In this document: positions 14,680-22,256 of the stretch, piece by piece
Layout of the letters: each line of letters begins with the position of its first letter
Numbering within the stretch: the first letter of the stretch is position 1
Origin: Candidatus Fibrimonadales bacterium
GTDB lineage: Bacteria > Fibrobacterota > Fibrobacteria > Fibrobacterales > Fibrobacteraceae
Length of the DNA stretch: 22,256 bases
Reading direction: 5' to 3'
Assembly (NCBI GenBank): GCA_009788135.1
Contig: WQSA01000012.1
Span: 1-22,256 of the forward strand
Notes under the pieces: generated by a model
Seen by the model: only the letters and a program-made list of their open reading frames with translations
The model's database searches: none
What the model was told of the DNA's origin: nothing
Translations under genes and position numbers: made by a program

Positions 14680-16218
14680 ATGAGTTTTTATAAACGAATA
14701 ATGCTTTCTATGGTGGCAGTGCTATTGCTTTTTGCCCTAATAAATGGCTTATTGGTGTACTCTATTATAAAGCAGTCTGATGGGGAAAGCGTTGTTCAAT
14801 TTAATGAGATATTGAGCGACAATGAAGAAAGTTACATTGAATCTTGGCTTGATTTTGCCAGAAGCGTTATTTATTCTCAAGTGACTTTGGCCAGTAGATA
14901 CCCGGACAGCACGGATTTTTACAAGAAAAATGTTTTGGACATTCTGCGCAACGGTTTTTATTTTATTTACGATGCTAAAACGGGAAATGCCGTTTTGTTC
15001 CGGGACGAGTTCGGCAATATTTTGCCGCAAAGCGAAACTGTGCTTGACATGGAAGATGCCGGCGGCAAAAAGTTTGCGAAAGAAATAATGGAAAAAGCCC
15101 GTGCAAAAGATACCTCTTATGTAACTTTCACATATTCAAGGCCTTGCTTGAACTGCGAGCCCGTTGAAAGAATGGCGAGGGGAATTTACATTGCAGACTG
15201 GGATTGGGTAGTGGCAAAGGGAAGCTACACGGACAAGCTTCGCAATTCTTCTGCATATTTTGCAAACAAATTCAACAACAGCCGCTGGACATTGATGGGA
15301 AACCTGCTTGGCATAACGTTTGTTTCATTTTTAATAGGTTTATTGGTTATTTTCAGGCAAATGAGGTCTTTTGCCGTTCCTTTGTACAATTTGTCCACTT
15401 ATATACGCAGTTTGGCAACGGAAGGCATTCGTTTTGAAGAATTCAAAGTTGTTGCTACTTCGCCGGAGATAAAAAGCTTTGCAGAGGATTTGAATGCCGT
15501 GATTAAGAATGTAGGCTCTCTTATTGAGAACGTGCGCATTAGCGCAGACAAGGTTTCTGATTTGAGCGGTGCTTGCAAGGATATGCTGAACATAGTTGAT
15601 TACGATGCCAAGCTGGTTGGCCAGCGCACGGTGGAAATGGCGGTTTCTTCCAAAGACGTGATTGACAATGTGGGCAGCATGGCTATGGGCATAGAAGAGA
15701 TAAACATAAATCTGGATGGTCTGAAGAGATTGGCCTCGGACGTTGCGGAGAGTACTTCCGACATAAAATCTTCTATTTCTAAAATAAGCAATGCGATGAA
15801 GGAGCTAGATGAAAAGTCTCGCAATGCGCAGAACAGCACAGACGCTTTGGAGCTTCGGGATTCAATAAAAAGCATAGTAGGCAGCATAGCGGAAATGAAT
15901 TTGAGTTTGCAATACATAAATTCAAACATAAAGCTTGTGTCAAACGATATTAACGATGCATATCGCAATGTGGACGATGTTTTCACCGCTACGGACAGCA
16001 TGAACGAGCGAGCCAAGCTAGTTAGGGCAAAAATGGCTGAATTTTCGTTGAAGTCAAAGAGGGTGGAAGAAGCTCACAGCGCTATTGAGCATACGTTGAC
16101 GGATGCAAAGGATTCTATGACAACCCTAAATGATGTGAGCGCGAACTTGCGCAAAGTGGTTGACGATTTGATTCGCCTGGACGACAAAACCCAGAAGATA
16201 AGAGCGATTCAGTTTTGA
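14680..16218 (+). CDS. Membrane transducer: Cache-like sensor plus long coiled coil, no canonical chemoreceptor tip
   Basis: 512 residues. Helix TM1 (about 7-29), a periplasmic domain (30-203), TM2 (about 204-226), then a cytoplasmic helical region. The periplasmic part resembles a single Cache domain: GFYFIYDAKTGNAVLF (92-107) and later GSYTDKL before TM2. It carries a C156-x2-C159 pair. After TM2 there is a HAMP-like stretch, then heptad-rich helices (about 285-500) with the Ala/Ser/Ile pattern of methyl-accepting chemotaxis proteins. The highly conserved CheW/CheA-binding tip (QTNLLALNAAIEAARAGE type) is absent; IAEMNLSLQYINSN at 403-416 sits where it would be and may be a decayed remnant. 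It therefore may not couple to CheA in the usual way. Start chosen at the ATG 9 nt after the promoter box. Confidence 0.8.
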   Translation: MSFYKRIMLSMVAVLLLFALINGLLVYSIIKQSDGESVVQFNEILSDNEESYIESWLDFARSVIYSQVTLASRYPDSTDFYKKNVLDILRNGFYFIYDAKTGNAVLFRDEFGNILPQSETVLDMEDAGGKKFAKEIMEKARAKDTSYVTFTYSRPCLNCEPVERMARGIYIADWDWVVAKGSYTDKLRNSSAYFANKFNNSRWTLMGNLLGITFVSFLIGLLVIFRQMRSFAVPLYNLSTYIRSLATEGIRFEEFKVVATSPEIKSFAEDLNAVIKNVGSLIENVRISADKVSDLSGACKDMLNIVDYDAKLVGQRTVEMAVSSKDVIDNVGSMAMGIEEININLDGLKRLASDVAESTSDIKSSISKISNAMKELDEKSRNAQNSTDALELRDSIKSIVGSIAEMNLSLQYINSNIKLVSNDINDAYRNVDDVFTATDSMNERAKLVRAKMAEFSLKSKRVEEAHSAIEHTLTDAKDSMTTLNDVSANLRKVVDDLIRLDDKTQKIRAIQF

Positions 16219-16234
16219 AAAACCAAAAATAGCA

Positions 16235-16245
16235 TTTACTATATT
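16235..16245 (+). promoter_or_regulatory. Predicted promoter -10 box for barrel-protein gene
   Basis: TTTACTATATT ends 9 nt before the ATG at 16255, in the 36-nt gap after the transducer gene, again without a Shine-Dalgarno sequence. Confidence 0.55.
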
Positions 16246-16254
16246 ATATTTATT

Positions 16255-17790
16255 ATGAAAATTGTTAAATTTTTCATTGCAGCGGCCTGTTTTTCGTTTT
16301 CAGCGACTTTTGCCGATACGCTATCTAAAAACTGCACGGAAGAAATTCTGGCGCTTTCAAAAAAGAAAGCCGATTTCGATATGTCACAATTTGCAAATGA
16401 ATTGTCAATTGCAGCGGCAAATATAAGAATACAGGAAAGAAATATTTTTAGCAACAGCCCTTCAAACAGCCAAATGGCAGATATAGGCCTTACCGTAAGC
16501 TGTTTAAAGGAATTTCCTGAATCCAATGATAAAGTTGAGTCTTTGCTCAAAACAATCATAGCGGAAAGAGGGGAAGTTGCAGACACCAATGCTGTATATC
16601 TGCTAAATGGGCAAAAAATAGAGAAAGCCAGCGTGATAGAGGTTGGCATTGAAGAGATAAGATACAAGGTTGGCCAGAGGGCGACGGTATATGTTATAAG
16701 AAAGTCCGATGTGGCAACTGTTTTTCACGAAGATGGCTCAAGAGAAGATTTTAACGCGAAAATTAAAAGTCCGAGCAAAGCCTCCAGTCCTAGCTCAGCT
16801 GTTAAACCGGCTGCAGCACCAGCAGCTAAACCGGCTGCAGCACCGGTAGCTAAACCTGCGGCTATGGGAGCGAGCGCAGGGATGGGAACAAGCGCTCTTT
16901 CCGGAGCTTGCATGGCAGAGTTGGTATCGCTTTCAAAAAGCGCCAGTTTCAATGCGAAGAATTTTTTTAAGGATTTGCCGATTGCCGTGGTAAAAACAAA
17001 AGCGCAAGCCAAAATTCCAAAGACTCCCTTCAATTCGGGTCCGGATCCTGACGATAAGGTAACGGCAATAGGAATGACTGTGGGTTGTTTAAAGGCATTT
17101 CCGGAATCCCCAAGCGAGCTTTCGGCAGTGCTTAAAGATGTAGTTTTGAAATTGGGTTTGGATTTTGCGGTGGGCGAGATGTCTGCGTCTGGAGCTGGAG
17201 GCTCTGATGACTCTGATGACGATAGTAAAAGCGGGGATGGCGGCGTAAGGATTGGAATTCGCCTTGGGTGGAATATTTATGATTTTTATTTTGGATACAA
17301 AGAAATAGATGAAGATATTGATTGGAATAGCGGATTTGGCGGTGGATTGGTGTTAAGAATTCCATTTACAAATCGTTTGAGCTTGAATACAGGGTTGGAG
17401 TTTTATCATAGAGCTTTGTTTGAATATAAAAGCAAAGCTGGAATATATGAATGGGTTATACTAAATCCTGTTCTTCTTCAATTTGTTCCCAGCGGCAACA
17501 TCAAAGATTTCTTTTATTTAACTGCCGGCACTCAGTTTGATATTATACTTGGAGGAGCTTTTTCTGGCGTTTCTTACCTGGATTATTATGAGCGTTATGC
17601 TAGAAACAGAGTTGGATTTGATATTGGTTTTGCTTTGGGATTTGGCTATATAATGAAAAATATAGGATTTGATTTTAAATATGTTACAAATTTGACAAAT
17701 CTATTTGAGGATTTTGAATACAATAGTGTGAAAATTAAAGATAGGAGTTCGCTTAGGCAATATGGTTTTGGCGTAACTTATTTATTCTAG
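16255..17790 (+). CDS. Outer-membrane protein with duplicated Cys-paired domain and C-terminal barrel
   Basis: 511 residues. A signal peptide (1 to about 20, ends TFA) is followed by domain A (27-103), a small module (about 115-166: VYLLNGQKIEKASVIEVG... ending DVATVFHEDGS), an Ala/Pro/Lys linker (about 183-203), domain B (219-299), an acidic Asp/Ser/Gly linker (about 312-330) and a probable beta-barrel (331-511) ending in VTYLF with C-terminal Phe. Domains A and B are copies of each other: both start with Cys then a LSLSK-type helix, and both end IG(L/M)TV(S/G)CLK(E/A)FPES. Each has two Cys (27/83 and 219/278), so disulfides are plausible. The small module resembles a beta domain common in secreted Bacteroidetes/Fibrobacter proteins. 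No catalytic motif; function unknown. Confidence 0.8.
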   Translation: MKIVKFFIAAACFSFSATFADTLSKNCTEEILALSKKKADFDMSQFANELSIAAANIRIQERNIFSNSPSNSQMADIGLTVSCLKEFPESNDKVESLLKTIIAERGEVADTNAVYLLNGQKIEKASVIEVGIEEIRYKVGQRATVYVIRKSDVATVFHEDGSREDFNAKIKSPSKASSPSSAVKPAAAPAAKPAAAPVAKPAAMGASAGMGTSALSGACMAELVSLSKSASFNAKNFFKDLPIAVVKTKAQAKIPKTPFNSGPDPDDKVTAIGMTVGCLKAFPESPSELSAVLKDVVLKLGLDFAVGEMSASGAGGSDDSDDDSKSGDGGVRIGIRLGWNIYDFYFGYKEIDEDIDWNSGFGGGLVLRIPFTNRLSLNTGLEFYHRALFEYKSKAGIYEWVILNPVLLQFVPSGNIKDFFYLTAGTQFDIILGGAFSGVSYLDYYERYARNRVGFDIGFALGFGYIMKNIGFDFKYVTNLTNLFEDFEYNSVKIKDRSSLRQYGFGVTYLF

Positions 17791-17806
17791 GCCGCAGGAG
17801 TTAATC

Positions 17807-20134
17807 ATGAAAAAATATGTAATTATCTTGTTTTTAGCCGTTTTTTTTGCTTCTTGCGCTCCAGAATCGGCTGATGATAATCCTTTTGCCCCTCCGCTTA
17901 CAGGAACTTTAAGCATAAGTGGAAATGCCGAGGTTGGAGGAACGCTCTCTGCAAATACCGCTAATCTTGGCGGCACTGGTTCAATTTCATATCAATGGAC
18001 GCGGGGCGCGGTTAAGGTTGGCTCTAGTATGCTCTATAGAGTGCAGTCCGCAGATGTAAACTCTAACATTGCGTTAACAGTGACTCGTTCTGGAAATTCT
18101 GGCAGTGTTACCAGCGCCATAAGTATTTTTCCTTCGCTTTCTGGAACTGTGAGAATAGATGGTATTGCAGAGGTAGGCCAAACGCTCTCGGCAAACACAA
18201 ACAGCCTTGGTGGCAAAGGTATTTTTTCGTATCAATGGAAACGTGGCTACACAAACGTAGGTACTAACAGCAGTACATATACAGTACTTTCTTCTGATGA
18301 GGGTTCAACAATCTCTGTAACAGTAACTCGTTCCGAAAATACCGGCAGCGTTACCAGCAATCAAACATCCATAGTGCCTTCTATGCTTTCTGGAACTGTT
18401 AGCATAACAGGTACAGCTGAGGTAGGTCAAACGTTAACGGCAAACATTAGCTCTCTTAATTGCCGTGGTACAAGTTCATATCAATGGAAGCGATCCGGAG
18501 CAGACATCAGCGGTGCTACAGCCAGTTCATATAGAGTGCAATCCAGCGATGTGAATTCAAGCATTACGGTAACCGTAAGCTGTTCTGGAAATTCTGGCAG
18601 AGTTACAAGCGGTTCAACTTCATACATAGTCTTTTCTTCGCTTTCCGGAACTGTTAGCATAACAGGTACGGCTGAGGTGGACCAAACGTTAACGGCAAAT
18701 ACTGTGTATCTTAACGGTAGCGGAACGATTTCATATCAATGGAGACGAAGCGGGGTCAACATAAGCGGTGGTACAGGCAGTACCTATATCGTGCAATCTG
18801 CCGATGCGGGTTCTACAATCAGCGTAGCTGTAACTCGCTCCGAAAATACTGGCAGCGTTATCAGCAATCCAACATCCACAGTGCCTCCTATGCTTTCTGG
18901 AACTGTTAGCATAACAGGTATTGCTGAGGTAGGTCAAGCGCTAACGGCAAATACGATGTTTCTTAACGGCAGCGGAACAATTACTTATCAGTGGAAGCGA
19001 GGTAGCACAGTAATTGGCTCTGACAGCAGCGCATATATCGTGCGATCTGCCGATGTAGGTTCAACAATCACAGTATCTGTAAGCCGCTCTGGAAATTCTG
19101 GCAGTGTTACAAGTTCTGCAACGGCATCCGTTGTTTATCCTGCTCTTACAGGAACAGTGTCTATAAGCGATACTGCTAGGGTAGGCCGAACGCTAACGGC
19201 AATTACGATGTATCTTTACGGTAGCGGAACAATTTCCTATCAGTGGAAGCGAGACGGAGTCAATATCAGCGGTGCTACTGGCAGTACTTATACTGTGCAA
19301 TATGCTGATGTAGGTTATATTATTACGGTGACCGTGACTCGCTCAGAAAATTCCGGCAGTGTTACAAGCGATGCAACGGCATCCGTTGTTTATCCTTTGC
19401 TTACAGGAACTGTTAGCATAGCAGGTACAGCCGAGGTAGATCAAACGCTAACGGCAAATACAATGTATCTTTACGGTAGCGGAACAATTTACTATCAGTG
19501 GAAGCGAGGTAGCACAGTAATTGGCTATGGCAGTACATATACCGTTCAGTCTGACGATGTAAACTATGCCATTACGGTAACCGTGACTCGTTCCGAAAAT
19601 ACGGGCAGTGTTACAAGCTATGCAACATCTACAGTTCTTCCCGTACTTACAGGATCAGTGTATATAAGCGGTACTGCTGAGGTAGGCCAAACGCTAACGG
19701 CAAATGCCAGTTTTAGCGGAACGGTTTTCTATCAATGGAATCTAAACGGAATCAACATCAGCGGTGCTACTGGCAGTACCTATACCGTGCAATTTGACGA
19801 TAAAGGTTCAACAATTACTGTAACTGTAACTTGCTATGGATATTCTGGAAGCGTTACAAGCTTTGCAACGCCAGTCGTTGTTTATCCTTCGCTTGCTGGA
19901 ACGGTGAGCATAGTTGGGGTGCCTGAAGCTGGAGAAGAACTTACTGTTGACATAACTGGTCTTGGCGGCAGCGGAGCGATTTCCTATCAGTGGATGCTGC
20001 AAGAATATTATCTTGTAGTTTCTAATAGCAGCTCCTATATAGTGCAATCTGCGGATGCAGGCAAGACGATTACCGTAATAGTAACACGCTCTGAAAATTC
20101 TGGCAGCGTTACCGACAGTGTGGAAATTTTATGA
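17807..20134 (+). CDS. Lipoprotein with nine Ig-like repeats
   Basis: 775 residues. The signal MKKYVIILFLAVFFASC has lipobox FAS-Cys17. A short acidic linker follows, then nine tandem repeats of about 80-85 residues that fill the rest. Each repeat reads approximately L(S/T)GTVSI.GTAEVGQTL, a GSG loop, SYQWKR, a variable loop, STYTVQSADVGSTI and TVTRSENSGSVTS. This is an Ig-like/fibronectin-like beta-sandwich repeat of the kind found in bacterial adhesins and surface stalks, so a cell-surface adhesive or spacer role is likely. The last repeat ends abruptly without a further domain. AGGAG at 17796-17800 sets the ATG. The stop overlaps the next gene (ATGA), so the two surface proteins are co-expressed. 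Confidence 0.9.
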   Translation: MKKYVIILFLAVFFASCAPESADDNPFAPPLTGTLSISGNAEVGGTLSANTANLGGTGSISYQWTRGAVKVGSSMLYRVQSADVNSNIALTVTRSGNSGSVTSAISIFPSLSGTVRIDGIAEVGQTLSANTNSLGGKGIFSYQWKRGYTNVGTNSSTYTVLSSDEGSTISVTVTRSENTGSVTSNQTSIVPSMLSGTVSITGTAEVGQTLTANISSLNCRGTSSYQWKRSGADISGATASSYRVQSSDVNSSITVTVSCSGNSGRVTSGSTSYIVFSSLSGTVSITGTAEVDQTLTANTVYLNGSGTISYQWRRSGVNISGGTGSTYIVQSADAGSTISVAVTRSENTGSVISNPTSTVPPMLSGTVSITGIAEVGQALTANTMFLNGSGTITYQWKRGSTVIGSDSSAYIVRSADVGSTITVSVSRSGNSGSVTSSATASVVYPALTGTVSISDTARVGRTLTAITMYLYGSGTISYQWKRDGVNISGATGSTYTVQYADVGYIITVTVTRSENSGSVTSDATASVVYPLLTGTVSIAGTAEVDQTLTANTMYLYGSGTIYYQWKRGSTVIGYGSTYTVQSDDVNYAITVTVTRSENTGSVTSYATSTVLPVLTGSVYISGTAEVGQTLTANASFSGTVFYQWNLNGINISGATGSTYTVQFDDKGSTITVTVTCYGYSGSVTSFATPVVVYPSLAGTVSIVGVPEAGEELTVDITGLGGSGAISYQWMLQEYYLVVSNSSSYIVQSADAGKTITVIVTRSENSGSVTDSVEIL
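17897..20131 (+). repeat. Nine tandem Ig-like coding repeats
   Basis: Repeat units begin at 17897, 18137, 18386, 18641, 18893, 19145, 19400, 19646 and 19892, giving unit lengths of 240, 249, 255, 252, 252, 255, 246 and 246 nt, the last being about 240 nt. Nucleotide similarity is high between units 3-7; for example 34 nt are identical between unit 5 (18986-19019) and unit 7 (19493-19526). Length changes are multiples of three, so the frame is kept. Confidence 0.9.
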
Positions 20135-22113
20135 AAACTTTGTTTGCGGCAGCATTGGCTTTTGCGGCAACAGCATTTGCAAGCGATTTTTATGAGCAAA
20201 TAGCAGTTTATAGAACCGCAGAAAATGACGTGCTTATTGAGCTTGACCAGAATATTACGCTTGAAGAGCTTGTATATATACCTACGCCAGCGATGCCTGG
20301 CATAAAGCTGACAATTCGTAGCAATAACGCTACTATTGCACGTGGCATAAGCGGAAATTTATTCACAGTGTCCATTGGCGCAACGCTCAAGTTGGAAGAT
20401 GTAATTATTGATGGAGATGGCGGCGGCGGTGGTTCGCTTATAATGGTAAGCAATGGCGGTGCGCTTGAAATGTTCAGTGGCGCGGTTTTGCGCAATAATT
20501 ATGCAGACAATGGCGGCGGCGTGTATGTTGCGAATGGAAAATTTACTATGAGCGGCGGCAAAATAAGCGGCAATACAGCCGCTTTTGGCGGCGGTGTGTA
20601 TTTGGTAGGTAACAGTGGCGAGTTTGCTATGTGGGGCGGAGAAATAAGCGAGAATACAGCTACTTACGGTAACGGCGTGTATGTATTGGAAGGAGCATTT
20701 CAAGGAACATTCAGTATATACAGTGGAGTTGTGTCTGGAATTGGCATAAATACTACCGCTGTTATATACGGCCCATATAATCTTAACAGTGGCCCTCCTG
20801 GAAGCGGCGTTGTAATAGCGAGGAATCCTGATCCATCTAATGATTATATTGAAGGTCAAGATGCTTTTTTAACAGTGTTGCCGAAAACAGCAACGGCGGT
20901 TTGGGCAATTAAGGATGGCAAGCATGGGATTTTTTATAGAAGCAATATAAATGGCAATAGGGAAGGATTTGTTGAGATTCCTAGTGTGACAGTTATAATG
21001 GAAGGTAACGTTACTGTTACAGCCACAACGGTTGAAGAATTTTACAATCGAATAGCGACTTATGCTATAGCAAAAAATGATATGATTATTGAAGTCAGTC
21101 AAAATCTTACGCTCGACCAGCTTATAACTATTCCTCCGCCCATAACAGCAGGCAGAACGCTTACCATCCGTAGCTCAAATGCAACTGAGCCAGTTACTAT
21201 AAAACGTGGCATAAGTGGAGATTTATTCACCGTGCCTGAAGGTGCAACGCTTATTTTGGAAGATATAATTATTGATGGCGACAAAAATGTATTGTTTGGG
21301 AGCAACGGTTCTTTGGTAAGTGTAAACGGTACTTTCATTATGAATGATGGTGCTGTTATACGCAATAATAATGATGGCCACGGCGTATATTTATATGGTG
21401 GCGCGTTCACTATGTATGGTGGTAAAATCAGCGAGAATAATAACAGTGGCGCTAGTATAATGGGCATTGGCGTATATTTATCTGATGGCACATTCACTAT
21501 GTATGGTGGTGAAATTAGCGATAATATTCCCAAAGGTCTCTACAGATGGGATTGGGGTGCTGGTTATAGTTGGGGCGGCGGCGTGTATGTTGCGAATGGA
21601 AAATTTACTATGAGCGGCGGTAAAATAAGCGGCAATGTTGCGGCTTTTGGCGGCGGCGTATATGGTGCGCCATTCACTATAACCAGTGGTATTATAATTG
21701 GCACTGGTGCCAGTATCTCAGATATTCTATCTGGTGTATATGGATATAGCGACAGTTGCATCATAGTTGCATGGAACAAGCCAACTGGTGCAAGTCCGTT
21801 CATTTACATTGAAGGTACAGACAGTAATTTAATTGTAACCGAAAATGCAACAGTCCTCTGGGCAATTGAAGACGATAAATTCGGAATCTCATACAAAAAT
21901 GGCGAAAACATTGGCTTTATAGAAATTCCAGACATAAAAGTAGAACAACGCACATCGGTAACCTTCAAGCCAGCCATAGCAAAATCTGCCAACGCCCATG
22001 TTCCAAAATATTATACAATCAAAGGCGAACCTCTAGGCTCGCAAAAACCAACTGCCTCAGGAATATACATATTGAAAATAGGAAACCAAATTCTGCGCGT
22101 TCCTGTAAAGTAG
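20131..22113 (+). CDS. Secreted duplicated beta-helix surface protein with C-terminal sorting-like tail
   Basis: 660 residues. Signal peptide 1-18 (ends AFA-S). Two homologous halves follow, about 19-302 and 303-611. Each begins FY(E/N)(Q/R)IA.Y, then a strand set with LTIRS.NAT and RGISG.LFTV, LEDVIIDGD, then right-handed beta-helix turns of the GGGVYV-NGKFTMSGGKISGN type known from polymorphic outer-membrane and pectate-lyase-like proteins, and ends with an (Y)IEG.D..L.V, AVWAI.D.K.GI.Y, GF(V/I)EIP segment. The C terminus (about 625-660: YYTIKGEPLGSQKP then SGIYILKIGN and RVPVK) resembles the T9SS/Por-type sorting tails ('nGk.v ... G.Yiv...g...kv.vk'). No catalytic residues are evident. It probably acts as a surface adhesin or binding protein, co-expressed with the Ig-like lipoprotein through ATGA overlap. 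Confidence 0.85.
   Translation: MKTLFAAALAFAATAFASDFYEQIAVYRTAENDVLIELDQNITLEELVYIPTPAMPGIKLTIRSNNATIARGISGNLFTVSIGATLKLEDVIIDGDGGGGGSLIMVSNGGALEMFSGAVLRNNYADNGGGVYVANGKFTMSGGKISGNTAAFGGGVYLVGNSGEFAMWGGEISENTATYGNGVYVLEGAFQGTFSIYSGVVSGIGINTTAVIYGPYNLNSGPPGSGVVIARNPDPSNDYIEGQDAFLTVLPKTATAVWAIKDGKHGIFYRSNINGNREGFVEIPSVTVIMEGNVTVTATTVEEFYNRIATYAIAKNDMIIEVSQNLTLDQLITIPPPITAGRTLTIRSSNATEPVTIKRGISGDLFTVPEGATLILEDIIIDGDKNVLFGSNGSLVSVNGTFIMNDGAVIRNNNDGHGVYLYGGAFTMYGGKISENNNSGASIMGIGVYLSDGTFTMYGGEISDNIPKGLYRWDWGAGYSWGGGVYVANGKFTMSGGKISGNVAAFGGGVYGAPFTITSGIIIGTGASISDILSGVYGYSDSCIIVAWNKPTGASPFIYIEGTDSNLIVTENATVLWAIEDDKFGISYKNGENIGFIEIPDIKVEQRTSVTFKPAIAKSANAHVPKYYTIKGEPLGSQKPTASGIYILKIGNQILRVPVK
20512..20558 (+). 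repeat. Near-identical beta-helix segment, copy 1
   Basis: These 47 nt are identical to 21574-21620. After one mismatch a further 15 nt match, and similarity continues to about 20600. It encodes GGGVYVANGKFTMSGG. The two halves of the gene are otherwise clearly diverged, so this patch is unusually conserved. Confidence 0.85.
21574..21620 (+). repeat. Near-identical beta-helix segment, copy 2
   Basis: Second copy of the 47-nt identical segment, 1062 nt downstream of copy 1 and in the same reading frame. It is consistent with recent gene conversion or duplication inside the beta-helix gene. Confidence 0.85.
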
Positions 22114-22171
22114 AATCTGAAACTTATTTTCTATAGTAAGCACTGATTGACTCATATTTCATGGTTTAATT

Positions 22172-22256
22172 GAGAATTGAGAATGGAGAATTGAGAATAA
22201 AAAACTTATTTTTGAGTGATTTTAGCCATTATATGCGGAAATTATTCTCCATTCTC
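22172..22256. repeat. Heptamer tandem repeat with inverted copy, non-coding
   Basis: The 143 nt after the last gene contain no credible coding region. Four tandem heptamers GAGAATT, GAGAATG, GAGAATT, GAGAATA run 22172-22199. The 13-mer GAGAATGGAGAAT (22179-22191) recurs as its exact reverse complement at 22244-22256, where the window ends, with 52 nt between. The element may continue beyond the window. It resembles short heptanucleotide repeats or the ends of a small miniature element; its type is not determined. Confidence 0.7.

Noticed and set aside
17897..20131. Tandem repeats considered as a CRISPR array or satellite DNA
   Set aside because: Units of about 250 nt stay in one open frame and encode a coherent Ig-like domain, so this is a coding repeat.
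20359..20859. 166-codon open frame antisense to the beta-helix gene
   Set aside because: Low-complexity Ile/Ala/Tyr-rich translation, a mirror of the Gly/Asn repeat coding strand.
22125..22135. TTTTCTATAGT after the last gene as another promoter box
   Set aside because: It deviates from the CTATATT core and no start codon with a credible gene follows before the window ends.
22124..22162. 12-codon minus-strand open frame in the terminal intergenic region
   Set aside because: Too short, no ribosome-binding site or neighbours to support it.

Overview
The window looks like a gene-dense chromosomal segment of a Gram-negative, diderm, gut-type bacterium, most likely Fibrobacterota or a close relative. 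This is an inference from combined signs: lipoproteins and outer-membrane-type barrels ending in Phe, a lipoprotein of 'SYQW' Ig-like repeats, a GGGVY-type beta-helix protein with a C-terminal tail resembling type IX-like sorting domains, moderately AT-rich DNA, and a recurring promoter-like box (consensus [TA][TA]T[TA]CTATATT). No 16S gene or phylogenetic marker comparison was possible here, so the taxonomy is tentative. No insertion sequence, phage gene, CRISPR array or clear rho-independent terminator was found.

Layout. (1) 1-1604, minus strand: aroD (type I 3-dehydroquinate dehydratase), a small RND/MMPL-like membrane protein, and the start of panC, tightly packed. (2) 1585-3200, plus: a membrane-anchored TPR protein coupled to an HU/IHF-type DNA-binding protein; its 5' end overlaps the 5' end of divergent aroD. 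(3) 3189-4127, minus: trxB. It is divergent from (4) 4168-7325, plus: a GAF-GAF-degenerate GGDEF membrane protein coupled to a sodium:solute symporter. The trxB and GAF-gene promoters form a perfect 11-bp inverted repeat. (5) 7364-10107, plus: three secreted or lipoprotein genes with recurring small beta modules, then a probable outer-membrane barrel. (6) 14608 down to 10104, minus: one long apparent operon, tpiA - secG - tRNA-Leu(GAG) - gltX - zinc-ribbon protein - periplasmic TPR protein. The tRNA sits with 5-nt and 4-nt gaps between two protein genes. (7) 14680-22113, plus: a Cache-like/coiled-coil transducer without a normal chemoreceptor tip, a barrel protein with a duplicated Cys-paired domain, a nine-repeat Ig-like lipoprotein, and a duplicated beta-helix surface protein. 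(8) 22114-22256: non-coding DNA with heptamer tandem repeats and an inverted copy running to the window edge.

The metabolic and information genes (aroD, panC, tpiA, trxB, gltX, secG, tRNA-Leu) are ordinary housekeeping functions. The accessory content is cell-surface biology and signalling. The most interesting non-coding observation is the promoter box. In five genes the start codon lies only 6-9 nt after it, which predicts leaderless mRNAs. In two others (tpiA and the first lipoprotein) the start is 25-26 nt away and has a clear Shine-Dalgarno sequence. gltX may obtain a near-leaderless mRNA by cleavage of the tRNA just upstream of its ATG.
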